A stretch of DNA of 8,933 bases from Pseudomonadota bacterium (GCA_002937495.1 PTJW01000033.1:1-8933), one strand, 5' to 3'; shown: positions 1 to 7,026, counted from the stretch's first letter. The notes: a model not told the origin generated them from the sequence alone. Made by a program: numbers and translations.

Positions 1-714
1 CAGGTTTTAAATGTTTGTAAATCTGTACCAGGTAGACAAATCTTAAACAATGTTAGCTTTAATCTTGAAAAGGGTGAGGTTGTTGCAATTTTAGGCCCTA
101 ATGGAGCAGGTAAAACAACATCTTTTTATGCTGTTATTGGTTTATCAGATGCTGATAGTGGTAGAGTTGTTGTGGATGGTGTTGATGTATCAACATGGCC
201 TGTTTATAAAAGAGCAAGACAAGGTGTTTCATACTTAGCTCAAGAAAACTCTATTTTTAGAGGAATGACAGTTGAAGAAAATATTAAATCAGTTCTTCAA
301 GTGTATGAAAAAGACCAAGTTACACTTAATACAAAGCTAGAGGATTTAATTGATGACTTTGGTTTACATAAGGTAAGAAAATATTCTGCTTTAGCTCTTT
401 CAGGTGGTGAAAGAAGAAGAGTTGAGATTGCAAGATGTGTAGCAACAAACCCATCATATGTTTTATTAGATGAACCATTTGCAGGTGTTGATCCAATTGC
501 TATTAATGATATTAGAATTCTTGTAAAAAGCTTAATTAAAAGAAATATTGGTGTTTTAATTACAGACCATAATGTTCAAGAGACATTAAAAATTGTAGAT
601 AGAGCTTATATTCTTTATAACGGTGAAGTTATTAAAGAAGGTACGCCAGAAGAAATTGTTGCAGATGAAGAAGTTCGTTGCGTATACTTAGGCGCAGACT
701 TTAAATTAATGTAA
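1..714 (+). CDS. lptB: LptB, LPS export ABC transporter ATPase (5' partial)
   Basis: Cytoplasmic ATPase that pairs with the LptF/LptG membrane subunits to pull lipopolysaccharide out of the inner membrane and feed it into the LptC-LptA bridge. The frame is open from base 1 and gives 237 codons. The E. coli protein has 241 residues, so only about four to six N-terminal residues lie outside the window. Counting from the first visible codon: Walker A GPNGAGKTT at 32-40, Q-loop Gln 81, signature LSGGE at 133-137, Walker B VLLDE at 154-158 and switch His 190. The LptB-specific stretches EPFAGVDP and LITDHNVQET and the ending VYLGADF are present, which separates it from the related branched-chain amino acid ATPases (LivF/LivG). 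A GTG at 172 is an internal valine and not the start, because Walker A lies upstream of it. It is followed by a terminator and then rpoN, the usual downstream gene. Confidence 0.96.
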   Translation, partial: QVLNVCKSVPGRQILNNVSFNLEKGEVVAILGPNGAGKTTSFYAVIGLSDADSGRVVVDGVDVSTWPVYKRARQGVSYLAQENSIFRGMTVEENIKSVLQVYEKDQVTLNTKLEDLIDDFGLHKVRKYSALALSGGERRRVEIARCVATNPSYVLLDEPFAGVDPIAINDIRILVKSLIKRNIGVLITDHNVQETLKIVDRAYILYNGEVIKEGTPEEIVADEEVRCVYLGADFKLM

Positions 715-733
715 GAAATATTTAATAATTTAT

Positions 734-772
734 AAAAAATACCTCAGTTTTATTGACTGAGGTTATTTTTTT
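734..772 (+). terminator. Rho-independent terminator after lptB
   Basis: An 8-bp perfect stem (741-748 with 756-763, arms ACCTCAGT and ACTGAGGT) with a 7-base loop. An A-tract lies upstream and a run of seven T (766-772) downstream. It lies 19 bases after the lptB stop and should uncouple lptB from rpoN, which are often cotranscribed in proteobacteria. Confidence 0.85.
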
Positions 773-826
773 ATGCAAGAAGTATGCCTAAGTTATTAAA
801 AAGTAAGGAAAAGTCAAATAAAATCC

Positions 827-856
827 TTGCCAAAAGCTTAAAAAGTACTGTACACT
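827..856 (+). promoter_or_regulatory. Candidate sigma-70 promoter for rpoN
   Basis: TTGCCA at 827-832 and TACACT at 851-856 are separated by 18 bases, and are the best -35/-10 pair in the gap between the lptB terminator and rpoN. Initiation near base 863 would give a leader of about 65 bases, very rich in A and T. The -10 box matches the consensus at only four of six positions, so this is a prediction from spacing and context. Confidence 0.5.
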
Positions 857-929
857 ATTTATTGTGAGTATGTATTGAATAAGTAATAATCTTATTTATA
901 AAAAAATAATAATAAAAATAAACAGTTAT

Positions 930-2309
930 ATGGCATTACAGCAAAATTTAAATATAAAGTTATCGCAGAACTTGACGATGACAACGCAACTTCAGCAGGC
1001 AATTAAACTGCTGCAGATGAGTGCTGTCGAGTTAAATGAGTTTGTAGATAATGAAGTTTTAGAAAACCCATGCTTACAAAAACAAGATGAATTTGGTGAG
1101 ATTGATAGTGATTCTGCAGAGTCATTTGATGATAATTACGAGCCGGATGCAAACTTTGACGATCTTTACGAGCCGGTTTCAAGTTATGAAGGTTCATATT
1201 CAGGTGAAGATGATTATAATTTAGAGAATTTTGTGGCTCAAGAAGAAACTCTACAAGAGCATCTTAATCAGCAGTTATCAGTAGTTAAAAAGTTATCAAC
1301 TCAAGAGCAGTTTATTTGCCAGTATTTAATTGATGGTATTAAAGATACAGGTTATTTAGGTTATGATTTAAAAGAAGAGTCAAAAACTCTAAATGTGCCA
1401 TTTGAAAAACTTGAAGATTGTCTTTCTGTAATTCAAACATTTACTCCAGAAGGTGTTGGTGCTAGAGATTTGCAAGAGTGTTTAACTCTACAGGCGTATG
1501 CTAAGGGTTTACTAACAGAAAGAATGTCTAAGCTTTTAGAAAATTTAGACTTGCTTGCTAAAAAAGATTTTAAACAGCTTAAGCGTTGTTTGGCAACTGA
1601 TGATAATGGTTTAAGAGAGTCTGTTAAACTTCTAACAGGTTTAAGTCCTAAGCCAGGTTTAGAATTTGCTTATGATTCTGGTATTGAGGTTATTCCAGAT
1701 GTTATTATTTCAAAAGATGATGATGGTCATTTAAAAGCAGAATTAAACGCATCAAGTTTACCAAAGGTTTTATTGAATAATATTTATCAGAAAGATAGTT
1801 TCTCAAATAGAGAAGATAAGAAATTTATTGGTGAAAAAATATCTCGTGCTAATTGGTTACTAAAGAGTTTACAACAAAGACAAGAGACAATTTATAAAAC
1901 AGCAAATTGTTTATTAAGAATGCAAAGAAACTTCTTCTTGTTTGGACCTGAGGGTTTGCAGCCTTTAACATTAAAACAGGTTGCTGATGAGATTGGTGTT
2001 CATGAGTCTACAGTTTCAAGAATTAGTAATGAGAAGTATGTGCAAACCGAGTTTGGCGTTTTTCAGCTTAAATATTTCTTTGCTTCAGGTGTTGCTGCTA
2101 GTTTTGGTAATACAATGGTTGGTGCAGATGCTGTTAAGTCAATGATTAAGAGAATTATTGATTCAGAAGAGTCAACTAAGCCATACTCAGATGAAAAGTT
2201 AGTTACTTTGTTAAAAGATGAAGGGGTTGAGGTTGCTAGGAGAACTGTAGCAAAATATCGTGAGAGTTTAAATATTCCTTCAAGTAGTAAAAGAAAAGTA
2301 AAAGTTTAA
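930..2309 (+). CDS. rpoN: RNA polymerase sigma-54 factor RpoN
   Basis: Alternative sigma factor that directs RNA polymerase to -24/-12 promoters, which fire only with an AAA+ activator. It has 459 residues, close to the 477 of E. coli. Region I at 1-50 is Gln/Leu-rich and has the hallmark LSQNLTMTTQLQQAIKLLQ. Region II at about 51-105 is strongly acidic. The core-binding domain spans about 106-300 (TPEGVGARDLQECL at 172-185). The helix-turn-helix is near 347-366 (VADEIGVHESTVSR), and the RpoN box ARRTVAKYRE, which reads the -24 element, is at 436-445. The start gives the standard N-terminus, although I see no Shine-Dalgarno sequence in the A/T-rich leader, so translation may rely on an unstructured 5' region. 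No hairpin terminator follows; only a T-run at 2317-2323. The hpf and ptsN genes that usually follow rpoN are absent from this window. Confidence 0.98.
   Translation: MALQQNLNIKLSQNLTMTTQLQQAIKLLQMSAVELNEFVDNEVLENPCLQKQDEFGEIDSDSAESFDDNYEPDANFDDLYEPVSSYEGSYSGEDDYNLENFVAQEETLQEHLNQQLSVVKKLSTQEQFICQYLIDGIKDTGYLGYDLKEESKTLNVPFEKLEDCLSVIQTFTPEGVGARDLQECLTLQAYAKGLLTERMSKLLENLDLLAKKDFKQLKRCLATDDNGLRESVKLLTGLSPKPGLEFAYDSGIEVIPDVIISKDDDGHLKAELNASSLPKVLLNNIYQKDSFSNREDKKFIGEKISRANWLLKSLQQRQETIYKTANCLLRMQRNFFLFGPEGLQPLTLKQVADEIGVHESTVSRISNEKYVQTEFGVFQLKYFFASGVAASFGNTMVGADAVKSMIKRIIDSEESTKPYSDEKLVTLLKDEGVEVARRTVAKYRESLNIPSSSKRKVKV
1128..1187 (+). repeat. Imperfect 30-bp tandem repeat inside rpoN
   Basis: Two adjacent 30-base units (1128-1157 and 1158-1187) match at 22 of 30 positions and share the 11-mer TTACGAGCCGG at 1136 and 1166. 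They encode DDNYEPDANF and DDLYEPVSSY in the acidic region II. Being a multiple of three, the duplication keeps the frame. Confidence 0.7.
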
Positions 2310-2327
2310 TTAGTTGTTTTTTTAGGC

Positions 2328-2356
2328 TTGCAAGTATATCAAAATTGTGATATAAA
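2328..2356 (+). promoter_or_regulatory. Strong sigma-70 promoter for the tRNA gene
   Basis: TTGCAA at 2328-2333 and TATAAA at 2351-2356 with an ideal 17-base spacer. The pair begins 19 bases after the rpoN stop and ends 32 bases before the mature tRNA 5' end, which is the right place for a stable-RNA promoter. Confidence 0.7.
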
Positions 2357-2388
2357 TTATGCAATCTTTAGTAAAAATAATTAAAGAT

Positions 2389-2465
2389 GGGCTGGTAGCT
2401 CAGTTGGTTAGAGCAGGGCACTCATAATGCCTTGGTCGTGGGTTCAAGTCCCTCCCAGCCTACCA
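2389..2465 (+). tRNA. tRNA-Met (CAU anticodon), elongator type; tRNA-Ile2 possible
   Basis: A complete 77-base tRNA with encoded CCA. Acceptor arms GGGCTGG (2389-2395) and CCAGCCT (2455-2461) pair over seven positions, the outermost being G1-U72. The D-arm is GCTC/GAGC. The anticodon stem is GGGCA/TGCCT with one G-U pair and loop CTCATAA, placing anticodon CAT at 2423-2425. The variable loop is five bases and the T-loop is TTCAAGT. The fully paired acceptor rules out the initiator form, which has an unpaired 1-72 position. A CAU anticodon can also belong to tRNA-Ile2, in which TilS modifies C34 to lysidine. The G1-U72 end and the TCCCTCC-x-GCC-TACCA 3' region resemble elongator Met tRNAs of alphaproteobacteria and Bacillus, whereas the TTGGTCG segment recalls Ile2. 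One T-stem position (T50 opposite T64) is mismatched. Confidence 0.93.
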
Positions 2466-2468
2466 TAT

Positions 2469-2495
2469 AAAACCTAGCAGTTATGCTAGGTTTTT
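2469..2495 (+). terminator. Rho-independent terminator after the tRNA
   Basis: An 11-bp perfect stem (2469-2479 with 2484-2494) closed by a GTTA tetraloop. The final Ts of the stem run into a T-rich tail to about 2505. It begins four bases after the tRNA CCA, so the tRNA appears to be a single-gene transcript. Confidence 0.9.
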
Positions 2496-2558
2496 CTTTG
2501 TTTTTATATCTGTTAAATCATTAAAATATAACTCTGTTATTTATCAAAAAACATCTAA

Positions 2559-2795
2559 AAGTATACTTCTTTACCAATCCCTGAAGATAAATATAGAAAA
2601 AACTATTAGGATATTAAAAGTAGTGGAAAAGAGAAATTACAGCATATTCCTACTATTACATTTCGTGATATGGCTAAGAAGTATCTTGAATTTTCTTGAT
2701 ATATAGATCCTAGGTTTTCTGGTTCATTAAACTTTTTTAGCTTTAAAAATTTCAAACTATTCATTAGTTTTAAGGGTAAAGATTGCATCAGCTAG
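2559..2795 (+). pseudogene. Possible decayed tyrosine-integrase N-terminal relic
   Basis: One plus-strand frame reads as protein-like across two internal stops, TAG at 2607-2609 and TGA at 2697-2699, before a third stop at 2793-2795. The first segment reads PIPEDKYRKNY, stop, DIKSSG. Restoring the first TAG to TGG would give YWDIK, reminiscent of the ..yWD.. signature in the N-terminal domain of P4-like integrases. The second segment contains TITFRDMAKKYLEFS, similar in style to the tF..vA..yLe motif at the start of their SAM-like domain. The position, about 90 bases after a tRNA 3' end, is where integrases of tRNA-inserted elements sit. The similarity is from memory, short, and in a low-complexity region, and no catalytic domain is present. 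It may be chance. Confidence 0.22.
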
Positions 2796-2810
2796 AAAGG
2801 TGAGATAATT

Positions 2811-2840
2811 AAAAAACTCTATTTTGTATGAGGTTTTTTT
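2811..2840 (+). terminator. Weak terminator-like hairpin
   Basis: An A-run plus CTC (2811-2819) can pair with GAG, a bulged G and a T-run (2830-2840), giving a short imperfect hairpin ending in seven T. It could be the leftover terminator of the decayed gene upstream. The stem is mostly A-T and the call is tentative. Confidence 0.25.
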
Positions 2841-2852
2841 GTTTGATATAAA
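2824..2852 (+). promoter_or_regulatory. Distal promoter candidate for msbA
   Basis: TTGTAT at 2824-2829 and TATAAA at 2847-2852 with a 17-base spacer. The -10 region is part of a 12-base string, GATATAAATTAT, that recurs exactly at the tRNA promoter (2349-2360). It overlaps the weak hairpin, and A/T-rich DNA produces such matches easily. Confidence 0.3.
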
Positions 2853-2855
2853 TTA

Positions 2856-2884
2856 TTGAATATGTTAAAGTGAATTTATATAAA
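2856..2884 (+). promoter_or_regulatory. Proximal promoter candidate for msbA
   Basis: TTGAAT at 2856-2861 and TATAAA at 2879-2884 (continuing as TATAAAAT) with a 17-base spacer. Initiation would fall near 2891, leaving a leader of about 63 bases before the msbA start. Confidence 0.5.
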
Positions 2885-2953
2885 ATAATAGAAAATACTT
2901 AATAATATTCATTGATATTAAAGTTTTTTTAATCAAAGTAAGCAGGTAAATAT

Positions 2954-4711
2954 ATGTTAAAAAAATATAAAGATAAGTTAAAAAATAATTATACTGTTAA
3001 ACAGTTAGTTAAAATATGGCCTTATGTTAGACCATATAAAGGTAGAGCTTTATTAGCATTATTGCTAGCAGCCCCTTTAGGTGCTTTAGATGCCGTTATT
3101 GCATGGTCGTTAAAGCCATTTATGGATAATGTTTTAATTGAAAAATCTGTTGAAACAGCAATGTATGTTCCTTTGGTTATTATTGGTTTTTCATTTATTC
3201 AAGCTTTATTATCATATGCTGTTAATTATTTAAATGCTTGGGTAGGCGGTAAAATTACTAACAATTTAAGATCTGTGATGTATCAGAAACTTATGGGTTT
3301 TGAGTCAAAGCTTTATGATAAAATGGGTGTTGGTAATATTTTAGTTAGATTTAATGAAGATGTTGCTTTAGCATGTTCTTCTTTATTAAGTCATGCAAAG
3401 TTAATAGTAGTTAGATTTTTCTCATCTATATCACTTTTAGGTGTTTTAATATATCATTCATGGCAATTAGCTATTGTTGCTATTGGGGTTTTGATTTTAG
3501 CATTTTACCCATTAAAAACTTATAGAAGAAGGATTAAGAGTTTCACTCAAGAATCTATTGCTGAAAGTGGTAACTTAATGGCAAATTATACAGAATCAGT
3601 AAATGGACATAAGGTAGTAAAGACATATAACCTAGAAGATTTGAGAGTTTCAGGTTTTGAAGTTGCTCAAAATAAATTATTTAGATTAGGTATGAAAATG
3701 ACTCAAAGAACAGCATTTTTACCTGCAATTATGGGGCTGATGATCTCTTGCGGTGTTGCTGCTGTTATTTGGTATGGTAGTTACTTAATTGTTAATGATC
3801 AAATTACAGGTGGTGAGTTTGTTTCATTTATTGCAGCTTTAATTATGCTTTATAATCCATTAAAAAGAATTGGTAATAGTTTTGCATCATTCCAAGCATC
3901 TTTATTAGCAATGGAAAGATTATTTGAGCTTTACGAAAAAGAGTACTTAATTAAAGATACTGAAAAATCAGTAGAGCTAACGGGTCTTAATAAGTCTATT
4001 GAGTTAAAAAATGTAAACTTCTCTTATGAAGAAGGAGTTAAAATTTTAAAAGATATTTCATTAACTGCAGAAAAAGGCCAAACTGTTGCTTTAGTTGGTA
4101 ATAGTGGTGGTGGTAAATCTACAGTGGTTAGTTTATTGCCTCGATTATATGATGTTGATTCAGGTGAAGTTTTAATTGATGGTAAAAATATTAAAGATTA
4201 TACTTTATACTCATTAAGAGAAAATATTTCAGTAGTTTTACAAGATAACTTCTTATTTAATGGCACAGTTAGAGAAAACTTAACATTAGGTAAAGAGTAC
4301 GCTGAAGAAGATATTATGCAAGCTATTAAATCAGCATGTTTAGAAGATTTTATTAATGATTCTGAAGATGGTTTAGACACTCAAGTTGGAGCAAATGGAT
4401 CAGCTTTATCAGGTGGTCAGCGTCAAAGAGTTTCTATTGCAAGAGCTTTCTTAAAAAATGCTCCAATTTTAATTTTAGATGAGGCTACATCAGCTCTTGA
4501 TAATAAATCTGAAAAAGTAGTTCAAGCAGCTATGGAAAATCTAATGAAAGATAGAACAGTATTTGTTATTGCTCACCGTTTAACAACAATTCATAATGCT
4601 GATAAAATTGTAGTTCTTAATGATGGTAGGGTAATGGAAGAAGGAGGACATAAGGAACTTCTTAATAAAAATGGTCACTATGCATCATTATATAATTCAG
4701 CACTTTCATAG
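2954..4711 (+). CDS. msbA: MsbA-type lipid A / lipid flippase ABC transporter
   Basis: An inner-membrane half-transporter that works as a homodimer. MsbA flips core-lipid A from the inner to the outer leaflet, the step before Lpt export. Its 585 residues match the 582 of E. coli MsbA. An exporter-type membrane domain spans about 25-325, with hydrophobic helices near 32-55, 70-95, 150-185 and 255-300. The nucleotide-binding domain follows: Walker A GNSGGGKST at 382-390, Q-loop Gln 430, signature LSGGQ at 485-489, Walker B ILILDE at 505-510 with catalytic Glu 510, and switch His 541. The start is supported by AGCAGG at 2941-2946, seven bases upstream. It stands alone here, without lpxK or other lipid A genes beside it. 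The overall layout favours MsbA, but related homodimeric lipid or peptide exporters share the fold and substrate cannot be read from motifs alone. Confidence 0.85.
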   Translation: MLKKYKDKLKNNYTVKQLVKIWPYVRPYKGRALLALLLAAPLGALDAVIAWSLKPFMDNVLIEKSVETAMYVPLVIIGFSFIQALLSYAVNYLNAWVGGKITNNLRSVMYQKLMGFESKLYDKMGVGNILVRFNEDVALACSSLLSHAKLIVVRFFSSISLLGVLIYHSWQLAIVAIGVLILAFYPLKTYRRRIKSFTQESIAESGNLMANYTESVNGHKVVKTYNLEDLRVSGFEVAQNKLFRLGMKMTQRTAFLPAIMGLMISCGVAAVIWYGSYLIVNDQITGGEFVSFIAALIMLYNPLKRIGNSFASFQASLLAMERLFELYEKEYLIKDTEKSVELTGLNKSIELKNVNFSYEEGVKILKDISLTAEKGQTVALVGNSGGGKSTVVSLLPRLYDVDSGEVLIDGKNIKDYTLYSLRENISVVLQDNFLFNGTVRENLTLGKEYAEEDIMQAIKSACLEDFINDSEDGLDTQVGANGSALSGGQRQRVSIARAFLKNAPILILDEATSALDNKSEKVVQAAMENLMKDRTVFVIAHRLTTIHNADKIVVLNDGRVMEEGGHKELLNKNGHYASLYNSALS

Positions 4712-4731
4712 TTCTTAGTTTAAATTATTAT

Positions 4732-4764
4732 TTAAAGCACTCTTATGAGTGCTTTAATTTTTTT
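4732..4764 (+). terminator. Rho-independent terminator after msbA
   Basis: An 11-bp perfect stem (4732-4742 with 4747-4757, core AAAGCACTC/GAGTGCTTT) with loop TTAT, followed directly by seven T (4758-4764). It starts 20 bases after the msbA stop. Confidence 0.92.
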
Positions 4765-4850
4765 ACATGTTATAAGCTGTATATTATATAACTTTAGTTA
4801 TAATTATATATTATATATTTAAGTTTTAATATAATAACCCCATGTTTAAC

Positions 4851-4879
4851 TTGACTATTATTGAAAGTAAGTTTAAAAT
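4851..4879 (+). promoter_or_regulatory. Near-consensus sigma-70 promoter for the chemoreceptor
   Basis: TTGACT at 4851-4856 and TAAAAT at 4874-4879 with a 17-base spacer, each one mismatch from consensus. Transcription would begin near 4886, about 54 bases before the start codon. I see no FliA (sigma-28) type GCCGATAA box in the gap, so the receptor is probably under housekeeping control. Confidence 0.65.
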
Positions 4880-4924
4880 TTCTACTAATAATAAATATAT
4901 CTTATCAAAAAATAATAAAAATAA

Positions 4925-4930
4925 TAGGAG
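4925..4930 (+). promoter_or_regulatory. Strong ribosome binding site for the chemoreceptor
   Basis: TAGGAG ends nine bases before the ATG at 4940. It is the clearest Shine-Dalgarno sequence in the window and fixes this start; the first transmembrane helix begins about a dozen residues later. Confidence 0.8.
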
Positions 4931-4939
4931 AAAAGGCTT

Positions 4940-7012
4940 ATGAATTTTTTTGCCTTAAATTCAATTAACAAAAAAATTATGTTAGCAATGCTTTCAATAG
5001 GTGTTATACCTTTATTTATTGTAACTTTAGTTGCATCATACATATCTATTGAAAATGGTATTAAAGAGTCAGATGCTTTGTTAGATGCAATTAAAATGCA
5101 AAAAAAGAAGCAAGTTGAAGACTACTTTGGTAATGTTAAAGATGTTTTAACATCATTTGCAGAAAGTAATACTGCAAGAGAGAGTTCGAAAGGCTTTATG
5201 TCAGCTCTTTATTCATTACAAGATGATTTAAGTAGTATTGATCAAGAAGGTTTAGAAAAAAGATATAATTATCAGAAGAATAATACATCAAATGCAACAT
5301 CTAAAGATATGCAAAGCTGGTTAGGTATTGATGATTTAGCTAAACAGTTACAAACTTATTATATTGTAAATAATGAAAATAAAATTAATGAAAAAGATGA
5401 ATTAGTTTCAATACCAGAATTTATTGATTATAATTTTGTGCATTCAAAATATCATGAAGAGTTTAGAGATAAAGCTAAAAACTTTGGTTTTTACGATATC
5501 TTTTTAATTAACCCAGAGAATGGGCGTATTATTTATAGTGTATTTAAAGAGCTAGATTTTGGTACTAAATTATTTGACGGACCTTATAAAAATAGTGGTT
5601 TAGCAGAGGTAGCAAAAAAGGCTAAAGACTTAAAGAAAAAAGAAATCGCAATTGTTGACTTTAAAAAATATGCACCATCATATAACTCACAAGCTTCATT
5701 TATGGCAACTCCAGTGTATTCAGGTAATGAAGTTGTAGCTGTATTAGCATTCCAAATTTCATTAGATAAAGTTGATCAAAATATTACAGGTCAAAGATCT
5801 GGTTTAGGAGAAACAGGAGAAGTTTTAATTTTTGGTAAAGATGGTAAGCTAAGATCAAACTCACAGTTATCATCATCTAAGACATTTTGGAAAGATTTAA
5901 ACCCAGAATTAATTTCAGGTATAAAAAATGGAGACTACTCAAGTGTAGTTGGTTATAGCTCATTACATAACTATGATGTTAGATCTGCATTTACTAAGCT
6001 TGATATTAAAGGGTTAGATTGGGTGCTAATGTCTCAAATTAGTTCAGAAGAAGTAAATGCTAAAACAGAGACTTTAACAAGAGTTTTAACAATTTTATCA
6101 TTAATCATGTTAGTGCTAGCGATTATTTATGCAAACTTCTTATCATCAAGAATTTCAAAGCCTGTTAAGTCAATTATTAAGGAGTTTGATAAATTAGCAA
6201 GCCTAGACTTAAACTGCTATGCTAAAAAGCAAACAAATGATGAAATAGGTGAACTAAGTGAAGACTTTAATAAAACAGTTTCATCATTAAAGTTAATTTT
6301 AGATGCAATTAAAAACTCTAGTATTTCAGTTGAACAAGCAGCTAGTGTTGTAAAATCAAATGCTTCGCAAGTAGCAGAAATGAATATTGAGCAACGCCAG
6401 GCGCTATCTCAAATTGCTGATGCAGTTGAAGATGCAGCAAGAACAACTAATGAGATTCATGAAACTGCAGAAAAAACTGCTCTTAAGTCAAGCAGTATTT
6501 CAGCTTCAGCTGAGCAGTCTAGAGTTACAATGCAAAACTTATCAAACAGCTCTAAACAAATTTCAGAAGTTATTAAAACAATTGATGAGATTTCAGATAA
6601 GACAAACCTGTTAGCACTTAATGCTGCTATTGAAGCTGCAAGAGCTGGAGATGCTGGTCGTGGTTTTGCTGTTGTTGCTGAAGAGGTTAGAAAACTAGCA
6701 GCAATTACAAGTAAATCAACACAAGAGATTGCTGCAGTTATTAATGAGGTACAAACAGGTGTAGAAGAAGCTGAAACAAGCTTACATACTATTATTGAAT
6801 CTATTTTAGAGATTAATGAGCAGGTTGATGTTGTTTCTGGTTCTATTCAAACTCAGTCAGGTACTGTTGAAGAAATTAGCGCATCAGTGCATGAGTTCTC
6901 AGGTCAGATGGATAATATTGAGCAGTTTATTTCACAAACAGCACAAAAAGCTGAAGAATTAAACGCTGAGGCAAATAATTTAAATAAAGAAGTTGATCAG
7001 TTTAGAACATAA
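4940..7012 (+). CDS. Methyl-accepting chemotaxis protein with large periplasmic (dCache-like) sensor
   Basis: A membrane chemoreceptor that signals to CheA/CheW and tunes flagellar rotation. The 690 residues run as follows. Helix TM1 is at about 13-37. A periplasmic sensor of about 340 residues (38-380) looks like a double Cache domain, with segments FGFYDIFLINPENGRIIYS near 182-200 and FMATPVYSGNEVVAVLAFQI at about 254-273. TM2 is at 382-402 and HAMP at about 402-455. A long coiled-coil signalling domain ends at 690. Its hairpin tip at 550-587 carries the near-invariant NLLALNAAIEAARAG, GRGFAVVAEEVRKLA segments that contact CheA/CheW. The C-terminus (KEVDQFRT) has no NWETF-type pentapeptide, so CheR/CheB must act without that tether. 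No che or fla genes are nearby, making it an orphan receptor with its own promoter and terminator. The ligand cannot be told from the sequence. Confidence 0.95.
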   Translation: MNFFALNSINKKIMLAMLSIGVIPLFIVTLVASYISIENGIKESDALLDAIKMQKKKQVEDYFGNVKDVLTSFAESNTARESSKGFMSALYSLQDDLSSIDQEGLEKRYNYQKNNTSNATSKDMQSWLGIDDLAKQLQTYYIVNNENKINEKDELVSIPEFIDYNFVHSKYHEEFRDKAKNFGFYDIFLINPENGRIIYSVFKELDFGTKLFDGPYKNSGLAEVAKKAKDLKKKEIAIVDFKKYAPSYNSQASFMATPVYSGNEVVAVLAFQISLDKVDQNITGQRSGLGETGEVLIFGKDGKLRSNSQLSSSKTFWKDLNPELISGIKNGDYSSVVGYSSLHNYDVRSAFTKLDIKGLDWVLMSQISSEEVNAKTETLTRVLTILSLIMLVLAIIYANFLSSRISKPVKSIIKEFDKLASLDLNCYAKKQTNDEIGELSEDFNKTVSSLKLILDAIKNSSISVEQAASVVKSNASQVAEMNIEQRQALSQIADAVEDAARTTNEIHETAEKTALKSSSISASAEQSRVTMQNLSNSSKQISEVIKTIDEISDKTNLLALNAAIEAARAGDAGRGFAVVAEEVRKLAAITSKSTQEIAAVINEVQTGVEEAETSLHTIIESILEINEQVDVVSGSIQTQSGTVEEISASVHEFSGQMDNIEQFISQTAQKAEELNAEANNLNKEVDQFRT

Positions 7013-7026
7013 AATTTAGAATAAAT

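Larger units (their letters stand above)
2496..2953. other. Intergenic stretch without an intact gene
   Basis: About 460 bases between the tRNA terminator and the msbA start codon. I find no convincing intact gene. A minus-strand frame at 2606-2788 is short, has no ribosome binding site and looks like no family I know. The stretch contains a possible integrase relic (2559-2795), a weak hairpin with a T-run (2811-2840) and two overlapping promoter candidates for msbA. The last 110 bases are almost pure A/T, typical of promoter DNA in this genome. Confidence 0.6.

Noticed and set aside
172..714. A shorter 180-residue ABC ATPase starting with GTG at 172
   Set aside because: The frame is open to base 1 and contains Walker A upstream of 172; the GTG is an internal valine codon of LptB.
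1003..1197. Minus-strand 64-residue frame inside rpoN
   Set aside because: Antisense to a well-conserved gene, low-complexity translation, no ribosome binding site.
2606..2788. Minus-strand 60-residue frame in the gap before msbA
   Set aside because: No ribosome binding site and no recognisable family; the opposite strand reads more like a decayed gene.
2466..2953. A direct repeat of the tRNA 3' end that could mark an element's attachment site
   Set aside because: I looked for a copy of the last 20 or so tRNA bases downstream; only a short CCAATCCCTG-like match occurs, too weak to call.
4198..4380. Minus-strand 60-residue frame inside msbA
   Set aside because: Shadow of the nucleotide-binding domain coding sequence, with no independent signals.
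4765..4939. A flagellar sigma-28 or a sigma-54 promoter upstream of the chemoreceptor
   Set aside because: Neither a TAAA-N15-GCCGATAA pattern nor a TGGCAC-N5-TTGC pattern is present; the sigma-70 pair fits much better.
6387..6614. Plus-strand 75-residue frame inside the chemoreceptor gene
   Set aside because: Out-of-frame reading of the coiled-coil region, rich in Gln, Leu and Lys as expected for a shifted heptad repeat; no start signals.
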